From: Zygnema cylindricum | Lineage: Eukaryota; Streptophyta; Zygnematophyceae; Zygnematales; Zygnemataceae | DNA length: 26,092 nt | Reading direction: 5' to 3' | NCBI GenBank assembly: GCA_037447655.1 | Contig: JBBHKE010002302.1 | Location: 172,245-198,336, forward strand | Part shown: piece after piece, positions 15,241 to 25,640 of the stretch | Position numbering within the stretch: position 1 is the stretch's first letter | Layout of the letters: each line of letters starts with the position of its first letter | The notes under the pieces: generated by a model | Databases searched by the model: none | What the model was told of the DNA's origin: nothing | The model's input: only the letters and a program-made list of their open reading frames with translations | Made by a program: the position numbers and the translations under genes

Positions 15241-18063
15241 TACGTTTATCGGATCGTAAGCAGACCTTAAACATTTACATTGATTCAAGTCGATTCAGAC
15301 TCGGAGCAGTTTCCAACCGTATCCATGACTTGGGAGGGGACAATGTTGTGGTAGTAATGACAAATCTTAGTTATCATATAACAACTTTCACAGAGAGCTC
15401 TTGACAATAAAAAAAAAGGATCATGAAAGGCAACACGCTAGACTAGAAAGCTTACAAGTCGAGTTGGAGTTTGATTTTGCAATCATACATTGACCGGGAC
15501 AAATACACAGAGAAGCAAAGAAAATGGACTCAGACATGAATCTAGATCCACCCATAGTTGATTTTACAAGAGCCCGGAATGATGAGTGTAGCTCTACCCC
15601 AACCATCTTTTGAAGTCATCTTTAGAATTTAAGAGGTGGAGTTGGAGCTCCTTATGCAATAGTGGAAGGGCACAATTTGCTAGGAGTGGCGTTGCTAGGG
15701 TTTTTAGGCATAGAACGCTAAAACATGGCAATGTAAGAATATGATTGACGGAAGATGTGGGACTGTAGGGTTCGTTAGTCGTGGGATACAAATTTTAGTC
15801 ACTAGATTTCTCCGCACAAGCACATTTCGTAGTTCTTATTGTTAGGGAGAAATCCAATCTTCTTTGAAGCAACCACTGTGCAGGCATGAATGTTTTCAAA
15901 AATGGATGGTGAAGGAATTGCTAGGAAGAAAAGGAGGGGAGGGAGGGAGGACAAGAGGGATTGGTGGAAGGATGGGACAAAGGCTTAAAAGAGCTAGTGA
16001 CTGGTTTTGCGGATTTTTGGGAATTGGATTCAGAAGATCGGTTTTCTTTCTATCGATATTTATTTCTGGGTGGATTAGGGGGGAGTTAATTAGGGTCAGA
16101 AATGTGGGAAATTTGTTGTAAGATAAAAAGTTAAACATTATATTTTCTCCATTTACTAGTATATTTTGCAGTTTAGTCTAGAAAGTTTTGAGAGTGGCGG
16201 TTTTTTGATTACTGGGAGAGAAAGAGGGAGAAAAATAGGACAAGGAAAGATTTGCCCTTAGTGTGCAACATGTATGTACATCTTTTTTGTGAATGTACAA
16301 AGTTTGAAATTGTTAAATGATATGCGGTTGGATTAAATCTCTCTCTCTCTCCCTCTCCCTCTCGCTCTCTCTTGATCTCCCTCCATCTCTCCGGGTTTCC
16401 CCATTTTTTGGAGGGAGAGCGAGAGAGAGGGAGGAGAAGTGTAGGAAAGCGTAAAATTGGGACAGTATTTTGAAAAATGGGAAATTGGCGTGTACATAGG
16501 GGTAAAAATTAAAGAGGGCGAGGAAGAAGCTCAAGTGAAATTTTAGAGGAGGAAAGAGCGAAGATAAAGATGAAGTAGAGAGATAATCTGAAGTGGGAGA
16601 GGAATAGAAGAAGAAGGGGAGTCCACGAATTTATGCTGAGGGCAAAAGAATGAGCAGTTTATATAAAAAGGAAGATGTGCATTGACTATGTCAAGTTTGA
16701 ACTTAGACATCAATCTCGTTAACTACAACTGTGACAACAGTGATAAATTGACACCATTTTTACAAGGGAAAACACGCGATAAAAATGTCAAACTCAGACT
16801 AATTTCTAGCTGACTACTAGATAACAATGATAAATACTATAATCAATTGATTGGAAAAATAGGGCTATCAGATACCTTTCAAAAAGAGAGAAAACAGTGA
16901 AAACTCGAAAGAATTTGGAGAGTCTACGTTTAAGTTTATTTCCTTTCGCAACCATCGATTGATCGAAAGCCGTTCGACAAAAACATATTTGGATAGTTTC
17001 GACAATCTAAATTGGTTTTCCCAATTTAGTTCAAAAGACAAAAAAAAAATGAAAAGAAAAAACCGTGACTTATCAATACACATAGGGACTTTGTTGCGGA
17101 CTTTAAAATGAAAGGAGGGACTCCTATTTGAAATTTAAGAATTAAACAAATTTCTTCGGTATTTGTGCAACGATATGTGGCCAATTCCAGAAAATAAAAA
17201 AATGGTCTCTGAAGGTTTGGACGACAAACAATTTGTCGGTACATATGTCAGGGCCGCAAACATGACTCTAAATTGTTAGACAATTTTGATTGAGAAGCAA
17301 AGAATAAACGTATGAACATCTTAAAAATGTCAAAAGACATTTACAACTACTCCAAAAAAATCTTAAAATTCCTTCATTTACCTGCACTTCAAGAAATTAT
17401 ATTGAACTACGGCTTTCGGATAAGTCGCTAAGCAACAAATTTTCTATTAGATTGGCTTTCAAAATACTAATTAAATAAAACTACAAGTAAATTTTGAATT
17501 TTTGTTCAAAGATATTTGCGATAAAGGCATGGTTGCGGCTACTCAAAAGTGGTAAAAAATATTCCATTTTGAAGATTCTCATATTGGTTAGGCCCTTTCT
17601 AGAAAAGATATGAGGTTTTAATTTTTATTTAACACATTTACATATTTTATGTGTGAGGAAACTCATGCGAGAAAGCACATCTTATGTATTCGCAAAACCA
17701 TATTCAAAACAGTAGTAAAAAACTCGCACTGAAGCCACAAAATCGGTCTTTAATCAAGGAATAACAAGCTTCCTTCAAGAAAATAATACATTTGTGATCG
17801 ATTAACAGAAAAACCAATCTGAGCACTAAACTAAACTAGCCTGGTCAACGCTATAATTTGCAGCTAATAACTTACAGAAAAATTTCGCCACCTTCCTTAT
17901 CTACCGGTTTACCATTAACAACAGACTTTGAAAGAATTTATAACCTGTATTGAACCCATCTACGACAGAATACCAAAGAATAGGCTGTAGTGTGAACCGA
18001 TTTATTGTGCAAAAAGAAATTCAATTCGAAAAACTGTGGAATTTCCTCCTTCTATGCCACTGC
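15241..18063. other. Intergenic interval between convergent genes; no gene seen
   Basis: I find no supportable coding exon on either strand. Present are purine-rich and GA/CT patches (15925-15970, 16338-16440, 16550-16625) and otherwise AT-rich unique-looking sequence. Short ORFs of 60-100 codons occur but show no domain or codon pattern I recognise. The left part ends the repeat block; the right end is the 3' flank of gene 2. Confidence 0.55.
18001..18006 (-). terminator. Candidate polyadenylation signal of gene 2
   Basis: AATAAA on the minus strand, 58 nt past the TAG stop of gene 2. Position is plausible for a plant near-upstream element, but such hexamers are common in AT-rich DNA. Confidence 0.35.
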
Positions 18064-18328
18064 CTATGCCTGAATGCGGCCCATCTTGCGGCCCATGGTG
18101 GCGGTTTTGCCAATAATGTTTTGTCCTTTAGTGGCGATGAGCTCAAGCCCTTCCAAAAACGTTGCGTCGCGGGAGGCGGCACCCGTGAATCGACTGAATC
18201 GGCAGTCTGCGCCAAGCAGTCCCGAGGACCGATAGTCGGCCATAGAGCCGTCGATGAAGCCCTCGGCATTGTCTCCGGGAACCACAAGAGCGTGGAAGAG
18301 CTTGCTGAACTGCAACTTCTGATGGGAC
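18064..18328 (-). CDS. Gene 2 exon 6: end of root-cap-type domain and C terminus
   Basis: GSMADYRSSGLLGADCRFSR is the closing motif of the family (D-Y-x-x-S-x-L-x-x-A-D-C-x-F-S-R-F). A basic tail of about 35 residues ending GRKMGRIQA follows, then TAG at 18066-18064. I do not recognise the tail. Entry phase 2 matches exon 5. Confidence 0.9.
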
Positions 18329-21300
18329 CTGTGGGCCACACGTTCCATTCATTTAGTTCCATTGGTTAAGAGTTGGCGAACAGGTCGTGCATTTCTAATC
18401 TACAAAGTAGAGAATAATTTGAATGTGTTAAATGTAAAAAAAAAATTCAAGAGTCCAACTTCAAAAAGATACATCATTGGATCGTTGCATTTTGAAGAAC
18501 ATGTATTTGTAAAAACAGATGCTTAAATGCTTCATTGTTACGGAAGGAAGTTAATCACCATTTCAAGAACTGTTTCAGTCTTTGAAAAAAAACACTTACA
18601 ATCTGTCCGTGTGATCGCGTCGGAATGTCTGCCCCAAAATCCCATGGGCTTCGCTCGACAAACTGGCCACAGGCAAGTCGAAGTCGATGTGCACCAACCC
18701 GTCTGTCTTTGTTCGCAAAAGTGCAATTTCCGGTCGTAAGTTGATTCGCATTTTCAAAACGCCTTTGATCTCCAACTCGTAAACGTCGATCAAATCGTCT
18801 GCGCTTTGTACTTTAGCTGCCAGCCATGTCACCTTGATTTTTCCGCCCGCATGTTCGCAAGAATCGCCTTCCTGAGCGAGCTTCAATTCCTTGCCGTCGA
18901 TTTCCATGCGGGCCATGTAGCCATTGTCATACTGCCACCTGGCACCGCTGCGGGCCGCGAATGTGACAGTGTGCTGGTTCCAGAGGATGCCCATCTGGCG
19001 GATCCATGTGAGCGCCTTGTGGGGGTTGTCGCCCCACTGGTCGAAACGGCCGCCATAGAACACGTTGATATGGAGGTGGGAGTCGCTGATTAGACAGTAA
19101 GTGTTGTCCGGCTCGCCTGGAGAAGGAAAGAAGATCTATTAGTGCTTTAGAAGTAGGTCACGAGTTGGGGAAATCCAACTTTTCTATGATGAAATAAGAA
19201 TTACCATACACGATAAAAATAACTAGAAGAAAACATGATGAAGGAATTTTCAACAATAGTTCTCAGCGAACACCTGGACAACAGGAAGAGGTCAAATCTT
19301 TGGACACCTGCGGCATGCTTGTACACATTATGGTGGGTATTTTAGCAATGTTGAGATTGGGTAATATAATATCATTCAATTCGTCACAAGACATGTCAGT
19401 GTGTGTATAGCAAGGTTGTTAACCACTGAGCATACCTGAGAAGTCGAAGCGGGAGCCATCAGCTCCCGTATAGTGAGGATCTCCGGTGACTCCGGGAATT
19501 GTGACTGAGACTGGAGGAGTGGACACGGAGACTGGAGGGGTAGAAACGGAGATAGGAGGAGTAGATACGGAAACGGGAGGAGTGCCCACAGATGTTGGCG
19601 GGGTGGACACCGTCGGACAGCTGAGGTCTTTGACCAAGGGGGCAGTACAAATCTCGCCGCTGATGCTGATGTCAGCTGAAGTGGTTCCAAGGTTAACAAG
19701 ACTTAAGGCACTTGTTTCCCCATTTCCCTGAAAATGTCAAAGCAAGAAAAACCGCTTCCCAATGTCACAACATTGATATCGTCATCCATCTCAATCCTAG
19801 CAATCGTAGAGCAACATTGGAAGATGTTAAAAGCCCTGCAAAATGATGTAATTGAATTGTCCGGCATTTAAACGGAACGAACGAATTTTAACCTTTCCTC
19901 CGGGAAAACTGGTAGAGACATCTGAAATTTTTTCATGACAATGGATCACATCTGCACAAATGTGCAACATTGGGAGCTAATCTTCGACCGTGTTCCATTT
20001 TGTCTTCAACATAGGAATATCATTGTGAAAACTGATTTATAAAATTTGATTAATAAAATTGTCTTAGATTAACACCTTTAGGATCGAAATTGAATTTCCT
20101 CTAATGACAATGCAATTTTGTCTTTTTTTTGTCTTGTAGGTATTTCAAAAAAATTCCTCAAAATTTTAGCATGTACAACAAATCACGCATTGTCTTTCTT
20201 TTGTCATTCTTAGAAAAATATCGAGAAATTTTCGAAAGTTAACTATTGGCAAAATATACCAAAATCTTGATTAAATCATCATTTCGATACCTTAGAACCT
20301 TTGGTGTGCACGACCGTAAATGATGACAGCTTCTCATTAGAACATAATTATAAACCAAGTTGGCATCTTTCACCATTAATTGGTCAACATTAAAACAACA
20401 TTGGTAAACTTTATAGACAGCAACGGGTTGAAATCTCATCAAAATATACAAATCTCAAAACAATCACAACACTCTCGGGTAAGATTCTGACCTGTACTCC
20501 GGCCTCAAGACACAGGCCATTGTTGAGGGTTTGAATGGGGCAGTCCGAGGAGTCCACCGACAGACTGCAGCTTGCGAGCACAGCACCTGCCAGCGCGCCA
20601 TTGGTCGGCACTCCGCCGATGTAGAGAGCCGAAAGGAAGGCAGCATTGGCAGCCGCAGTCAGCCCGATCTGGTGACACAGGGGAGAAGTAAAATTCACAA
20701 AGGGTCATTGTTGAACAACGTTCCTCCACGGAATACGACTTATTGTTGGGAAATTGAATGACATTGAAAAATCGGAATGCTCCCCAAAACACATGAATGA
20801 ACATCCCGTTTTTTAGCGATTGCCCAATCCATCAAAATTTTTACTGCAACCATTGTACTTAGGGCGCATCCATGGTTATGGATATCACGGCAGGCAAATA
20901 AAGTGAAAGTCAAGCAATATATGAGAAAAATGGAATAAAACAGTCTACTTGCCTGAAAATCTCAGAAAATCTAACCGAAAAGCTTCCATCGGAGGCTGTG
21001 GTGCCGGTGGCTACGACATACGTGGGTCCGGTGACACTGTTATTGATGGTGCAGTTCACGCTCACCTGAAAATGTAAGAAAAACATAAAGGTTACGTGTC
21101 ATTGTTAAATATTTAGAGTTATTAGAAGAAAATTCAAGAAGTGGTTTTTGAACAAACCACAAGATGGTCTCTCACTCATCATCCACTATCTCCTATCGAG
21201 ATGTATGAAAGGAAATTATGTCCAACAATTTGCACTGTCTCCAATCAACTTTGGCCGTACGCGTTATCATTCCTAAGTTATTTCAACTTTTCCCTCTTAA

Positions 21301-21846
21301 GTCGTTAGATTTTTGACCCATTTAATCCGAAATACTTTCCCTATTTATTTCCTAGACAGTTACAGCTTGACAGTTACAGCTTGCTAAGGTTACTTATCCG
21401 CATCAATTATTATCCATAAATTAAAGACATTTATTTTATCTATCTCCTACCGAGCCCCATTCAACTGTTTGCATCTCCCTTTCATCTCTCATCCACACTA
21501 ATTCCTGTGCCCCGCCCACCTGCACCCCGGCCAGCGGGTCGTCCTGTGTGGCGGCATTCTCGCCGTCCAAACATTTGTCGCAAACCACGCGGCCGAGAAT
21601 CGAGGAGAGAGTCACCGACACGGGAGGCGTGGAAACGGACACCGGAGGAGTCGAGACGGAAACTGGAGGGACAGACACGCTCACTGGAGGTGTGCCCACA
21701 GTGATGGGCGGTGTGCCCACACTGATGGGGGGTGTGCCCACACTGATGGGGGGTGTGCCCACAGTAATTTGAGCCAAAGCAGAGGGCAGAATCGTTTGGA
21801 GGAGAAGGACACAAATGGAGGCCACAAGCAGCCTGGGAGGTGCCAT
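18064..21846 (-). CDS. Gene 2: secreted Ole e 1-like / Thr-Pro-Pro-rich / root-cap-domain protein
   Basis: Six exons on the minus strand: 21846-21520, 21065-20976, 20668-20492, 19727-19436, 19116-18600 and 18328-18064. Borders are GT-AG, phases 0,0,0,1,2 match, and the sum is 1668 nt (555 codons plus TAG). Order: signal peptide, TPP linker, Ole e 1-like domain, second TPP linker, root-cap-type domain (a late-embryogenesis-related plant family). The ATG at 21846 is chosen because a hydrophobic signal peptide starts there and no ATG lies in the preceding ~140 nt leader. Likely secreted to the cell wall or mucilage; the biochemical role of these families is not established, so none is claimed. 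The gene is intact, with no breaks. Confidence 0.88.
18600..19116 (-). CDS. Gene 2 exon 5: main part of root-cap-type domain
   Basis: NTYCLISDSHLHINVFYGGR matches the F-C-L-V-S-D-x-x-L-H-I-N-A block of the plant root-cap family. TWIRQMGILWNQHTVTFAAR, then MEIDGKELKL and HIDFDLPVASLSSEAHGILG follow in family order, ending in GQTFRRDHTDR. All typical landmarks are present, so the domain looks functional. Phase 1 in, phase 2 out, donor ATT/GTAAGT. Confidence 0.92.
19117..19435 (-). other. Intron of gene 2 between exons 4 and 5
   Basis: GT-AG intron of 319 nt; nothing else seen. Confidence 0.75.
19436..19727 (-). CDS. Gene 2 exon 4: second TPP linker and start of root-cap-type domain
   Basis: Phase 0 in, phase 1 out. 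The first part (TSADISISGEIC, LSCPTV) closes the Ole e 1-like region. Five units of TPP-x-SV-S/G follow, a second copy of the linker seen in exon 1. VTGDPHYTGADGSRFDFSG then opens the root-cap-type domain (G-D-P-H-F-x-G-x-D-G-x-x-F-x-F-x-G). Donor CAG/GTATGC. Confidence 0.9.
19728..20491 (-). other. Intron of gene 2 between exons 3 and 4
   Basis: GT-AG intron of 764 nt, AT-rich; no repeat or gene recognised. Confidence 0.75.
20492..20668 (-). CDS. Gene 2 exon 3: Ole e 1-like domain, C-terminal part
   Basis: Fifty-nine codons, phase 0-0. It contains LAGAVLASCSLSVDSSDC, giving the later cysteines of the domain, and GLCLEAGVQ at the end. An alanine-rich insert (TAAANAAFLSALYIGG) sits between. 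This makes the domain longer than usual plant Ole e 1-like proteins. Confidence 0.85.
20669..20975 (-). other. Intron of gene 2 between exons 2 and 3
   Basis: GT-AG intron of 307 nt; no repeat or other gene seen. Confidence 0.75.
20976..21065 (-). CDS. Gene 2 exon 2: Ole e 1-like domain, central strands
   Basis: Thirty codons, phase 0-0. VSVNCTINN continues the P-L-A-G-V-x-V-x-C strand and TTASDGSFS matches the T-x-x-D-G-x-F/Y signature of Ole e 1-like proteins. Donor TCG/GTTAGA; a GC-type donor 23 nt further on would break the frame. Confidence 0.87.
21066..21519 (-). other. Intron of gene 2 between exons 1 and 2
   Basis: GT-AG intron of 454 nt. Only a short ACAGTTACAGCTTG duplication (about 21357-21384) stands out. 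Confidence 0.75.
21520..21846 (-). CDS. Gene 2 exon 1: signal peptide, TPP repeats, start of Ole e 1-like domain
   Basis: MAPPRLLVASICVLLLQT then ILPSALA is a typical signal peptide with an A-L-A cleavage site before QITVG. Eight or so copies of a 7-residue unit (TPPISVG, TPPVSVS) follow, a proline-rich spacer whose prolines could be hydroxylated and glycosylated. SILGRVVCDKCLDG then opens the Ole e 1-like domain (G-x-V-x-C-D-x-C) and the exon ends at PLAGVQ. Phase 0 exit, donor CAG/GTGGGC. Confidence 0.9.
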
Positions 21847-22150
21847 GGAAGGGGGGGAAGAGGTAAAGGAAGATGAGAGGGTGGAGCAATGAGAGAGGAG
21901 AGAGGGGAAAAGGAGAAGTGTGACACCGTAGGAGTGTGAGAGGGAGGGAAATGCGCCAATGGGGAGTGGCGAGAGTGCACACCGTCCATCGGCGGACATC
22001 GCCGGATTATATGTTCGTCGCAGGTGTCCAGCGGGAAGAAACAGAGGATGTACGGACAGACGTTTGTCCGTACACCGCCACGCTGTCGTGAACATTTCGC
22101 TTGGGAGCGGATGCCGGATGGTCGGTTTGCGCGCCTCACGAATATTCGTG
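21847..22150 (-). promoter_or_regulatory. Gene 2 leader and core promoter region
   Basis: Upstream of the ATG the minus strand has a pyrimidine-rich leader (21850-21960) free of ATG, then a TATA-like GAACATATAATCC at about 22004-22016, some 160 nt before the start codon. A perfect 14-bp palindrome CACGAATATTCGTG lies at 22137-22150. The same layout is preserved in the duplicate at 13571-13925. The TATA call is inferred from position only. Confidence 0.45.
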
Positions 22151-22397
22151 GACAACATCTGCACATACATTTCGGCGCGGCTCATAATGCCAACAGCTTT
22201 TGGCCACCCTGACGTCATTTAGATCTGAGATTATCCGTACAATCACACAAACCGACAATTGAAGCTAAGCGCTTTGTGTAATGCGACAAAGAAAAGTTGA
22301 TTGTAAAAATCCGTCTTGTCGGCGTGTCGCCCGTTCAAACGTTTGAATGCTGAACTGAAAATCAATACGAGTGCACTGTAGCAGGCTCTCGATCCGG

Positions 22398-22802
22398 AGG
22401 AGCAATTTTGTTCTGTACTGTACCGTACGGAACCAGTTACTGCTTCTTGTACGGATATTAGGTAGATGCTAATGCAAACGTTATACATTGTGCAGTCCTA
22501 TAATACGCGTACTATACACACATTTTTCTAGAAAGACGCTTTATTTCGCACACTAAATTAATGACCCGGCGGTTCAATTCCGAATATTCGTGAGGTGCGG
22601 AAATTGGCCATCCGCTCCCAAGCGAAATGTCTTTTGAAATGTCTTTATACTGTAAGCGTCTTTTTGCGAAATGTGCGTATAGTACGCGTACTATTGGACT
22701 TCACAAATGTATAACGTTCCCAATTATGTTTATGCAACAACCGAATATCCGTACTAGAGGTAATACCCGGTACGGTACAGAACAAAATTGTTTTCGGGTA
22801 TT
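22398..22802. mobile_element. Inverted-repeat element carrying a gene 2 upstream fragment
   Basis: The left arm at about 22398-22547 matches the reverse complement of about 22652-22802: landmarks AAGCGTCTTT, TATAGTACGCGTA, ATGTATAACGTT, ATATCCGTAC and CGGTACAGNACAGAACAAAA. The 100-bp centre (22552-22630) contains an inverted copy of the block found upstream of gene 2 (GACCCGGCGGTTCAAT, CGAATATTCGTGAGG, CATCCGCTCCCAAGCGAAAT). Probably a non-autonomous DNA transposon; no transposase seen. Confidence 0.6.
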
Positions 22803-22850
22803 GGGTATGCTTTTGCAATTTTTATACGGACTTGGGGAGATATTCAAGTA

Positions 22851-23059
22851 AATGTTGTTAACACCCGAAAGCAAAATATTTGGGGAAATATTTGGAGTGA
22901 AAGTGGGTCTTTTGTTAATTAGTAATAACAACAATAGTCTCATTTTCCATCATATTTTGTTTTCGTTAGTAGTGAAGGTTTATGATGTTGATACTTTGTA
23001 AAGTCTCATTTTTAGATGTTCATCTAAATTCTCTGGCATCAATTTTACAATCAAACCGT
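22851..23059. other. Unassigned sequence
   Basis: AT-rich, no recognised feature. Confidence 0.6.
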
Positions 23060-23742
23060 TTAACTTGTCCGAATAATTTATTTCATTTATTTTGACTATA
23101 TTTTTGTCTTCGTTTTACACGATCCACAGGTATGTACTTCAACTACTTCTTTTGAGCCGATTAGGCATGGTTGCACAAGAACCTCAAAAGCCATTTATAA
23201 TGTTGTTGCAAATGAAAATTGTTTGTCAATTTAGCCACGTTTTGATGGTAAATATCAATCACAATTTAAACGAACGAATAGTGGATGGGCTGGCTACGAC
23301 ATCAAACTCATAGTTGGCGCAACAATTTGTCGATGAGTGTGACAAAAATGTCAAAAAGTTTCGGAGAATTAGAAGAATGGTTGATTGAAAAAGTGTTAAG
23401 AAATTATGACGGCAAGTTCTCTTGCTAGTTTATTTTTCTACTAGTGCAAAAAACTTGGAAAGGTATATCGTGGCGTAACGTGTTATATCACTTGTTGATA
23501 AACGTAAGGTATTTTGTTATTTAGCTTATTAAACCTTAAGGTATTTTATTAGTTAGCTTGTTTAACCTTAAGCTAATTTGTTATTTGGCTTATTAAACTT
23601 AAGGTGTTTTATTACTTAATTTGTTACAGAAGGCGTGTTTTGTTACATGATGGTTTAAGTCAACCCTTGGATGAAAAACTTGCTATTTAAAAAATATGCT
23701 CAATTCGGTATGTGTGTCTCCTCGTAAAAAACCGCAAAGTAA
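23060..23742 (+). pseudogene. Decayed duplicate of gene 1 last LysM exon and 3' flank
   Basis: Aligns with 11970-12650. The acceptor (CCACAG) and exon start at 23131-23133 are kept. Within the LysM, one T of a T-run is missing so the frame hits TAG straight after the NCLSI segment, and the GWVCDDN cysteine codon is lost (GGATGGGCTGGCTAC). The stop codon is also shifted. The 3' flank has an expanded array of the TTAAACNTTAAGGTATTTT unit (four against about two). No other gene 1 exons lie nearby, so only the end of the gene was copied. Confidence 0.88.
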
Positions 23743-24510
23743 GTATTATTTATGGAAAATATGACTCTCAATGAATCGTCTGTGAGAGATCTAGAGAGGC
23801 CCAAGTTGTTTAGTGTTCAGATAATCTTGTTGTTAAAGCAGCAACGACCAACAACGAACTGGTACTGCCATTATTATTTCAGCGGGGTCAGAGTATTCCA
23901 CGCGTCAGTCAGAGAATAAGAAACTATAAAGGTATTTTGTACGATATAATCTTAAAGCCTACGAGTGGCAATCAACGCGGAACAAACGGACAGACCACAT
24001 GAACATTCGGAAGTCGACGAAACAACATTATATTAGGGTAGGAAGAAAAAAATGACCAATTTTGTTGTCATAAATGTATGCATATTCCTTAGTGAAACAT
24101 TACAGTAGTCGGTGGTATGTTTCCACTAGGAACATTATGTCGTATATGAAATAGTAGTTAAGTTGCAGAGTTAAGGTTGAAAAGTTTAGAGACAAACCAA
24201 GGTTGTACATAACAGAGAACGTTACTTAGGATTAATTGTACCAGGTACTGTAATTGGACAATATGATAGTATACCATACAATAATCCGATTGGTAGTTAA
24301 GTAGTTAAAAAGGTGTATTTGTATAAATGAGGATTTAGACGTTTTTAAGAACAACAAGTTCACTAAGTAAAGTGATTTTAAGATTGTCTTTGTAAAAATT
24401 AGTGGTTTTCTTTTAGTATTTTCTAGGTCTAAAGAATATAAAATAAAATGCAAAAAAGAAGCATAGATAGTCTTCCTCTATATCTTCTCTCAAGTCCCCA
24501 CACTTGTCAC
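23743..24510. other. Unassigned sequence
   Basis: No supported gene, RNA or long repeat; short ORFs only. Confidence 0.55.
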
Positions 24511-24602
24511 AGTCACTGAAGACTGGAGAGGGAGTTAGAGCCATGGTTGTCTAGGTAGTCACTGAAGACTGGAGAGGGAGTTAGAGCCATGGTTGTCTAG
24601 GT
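24511..24602. repeat. Perfect 46-bp tandem duplication
   Basis: AGTCACTGAAGACTGGAGAG... to ...TTGTCTAGGT occurs at 24511-24556 and again, without a mismatch, at 24557-24602. Confidence 0.95.
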
Positions 24603-24839
24603 TGCCTGAAGAAGATAGGAAGGAGATGTTGGTAGATTTACCAAAAAGGCTTCACTGACCTAGGATTTGATCCTGGTACCTACCGTCCGTCGGAGTAGCC
24701 TGTAGCCGTTAGCTTTGGCCTATAGTCTAAAAACTGTGCTGAGATATATAGGGTGTGACAACTATTTAAAGATGTATGAATAGAGAATTCCATTTAACTG
24801 AGCGAACGGGTTCTAAAACATAGATTGAGTTGTAACTAT

Positions 24840-25640
24840 TAGTGTTGGGTAACGGGTAAATTCTTATCGCGATAATTTTGATATTCGATATATCGAATAT
24901 CAATCGAGCAAACTCCTCGATATATCCTACTGGGACCAACATAAATTACCGCGAAATATATCGCGATATATAATACTTTTTAAATTTTAATATTTTATAT
25001 AATATGTTATTTAAGCGAAAAAGACAAATTTTCTGATACGTCACGTACGACGTGATTTTCTTTCCGTGACTTAAAGATAGACGCCGCAAAATGTAGCCGA
25101 CAAAAAAATACTAATTCTGTAATTCATATAATTACTTATTTAGTACGTAGAGAACTTCACATACGAAATGTTCACACTAATTTAGTCAAAGTATGATATG
25201 AAAAAAAAATATTGCAAACTGTTCGTTTCAGGCTTTCAAGCAAGAATACCTACCAATCTGCATAATAAATGTGAATTTTTATTTTTATTTTTAATAATTA
25301 TTTTCTTGAATTGTAAAAAATGTGAAATATGATTATTAATTTTTATTCATTTTTTTTTGAAGTGTACAAAATGTGAAGTTTATTACTTTTTTTTATTAAT
25401 TTGGAGTAGCAGTAAGCTACAACTACAAGTTGCAGTAGCACTAGTACTGCAGAAGCAATGGTACTAGCAATAGCAGTAGCAATAATAGTTTTTTTTTTTT
25501 GAAAAGCCTCGATATATCAACGATACGATATATCGCTGATTTATCGGCTATATATTGCAATATTTATCTTTTCGATGTATCGAAGCAATATATAGATTAT
25601 CGAGTACTTGAAATTTGATAGATAGCTATATTGCGAGCTA
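24840..25640. mobile_element. Possible non-autonomous hAT-like element
   Basis: The left end reads AGTGTTGGGTAACGGG, similar to the (C/T)AGTGTTGGG start common in hAT transposons. It is followed by dense TATCGCGATA and CGATATATCG motifs and a perfect 22-bp palindrome at 24880-24901. The right part (25505-25610) has the same kind of motifs. The middle is AT-rich with an AGTAGC-type repeat (about 25405-25490). Borders and target-site duplication not established. Confidence 0.4.

Noticed and set aside
15421-16121. Short ORFs that could be LINE or hAT remnants
   Set aside because: No reverse transcriptase, endonuclease or dimerisation motif could be aligned in any frame.
20953-20975. Alternative GC donor for gene 2 exon 2
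   Set aside because: It would add 23 nt and break the phase with exon 3; the GT donor at 20975-20974 keeps the frame.
21847-22218. Upstream extension of the gene 2 reading frame to 22218
   Set aside because: The extension is Ser/Pro low-complexity leader; the signal peptide begins at 21846 and gives the sensible start.
24655-24720. GGATTTGATCCTGG resembling a tRNA B box (SINE)
   Set aside because: No A box at proper spacing and no cloverleaf; not enough to call a tRNA or SINE.
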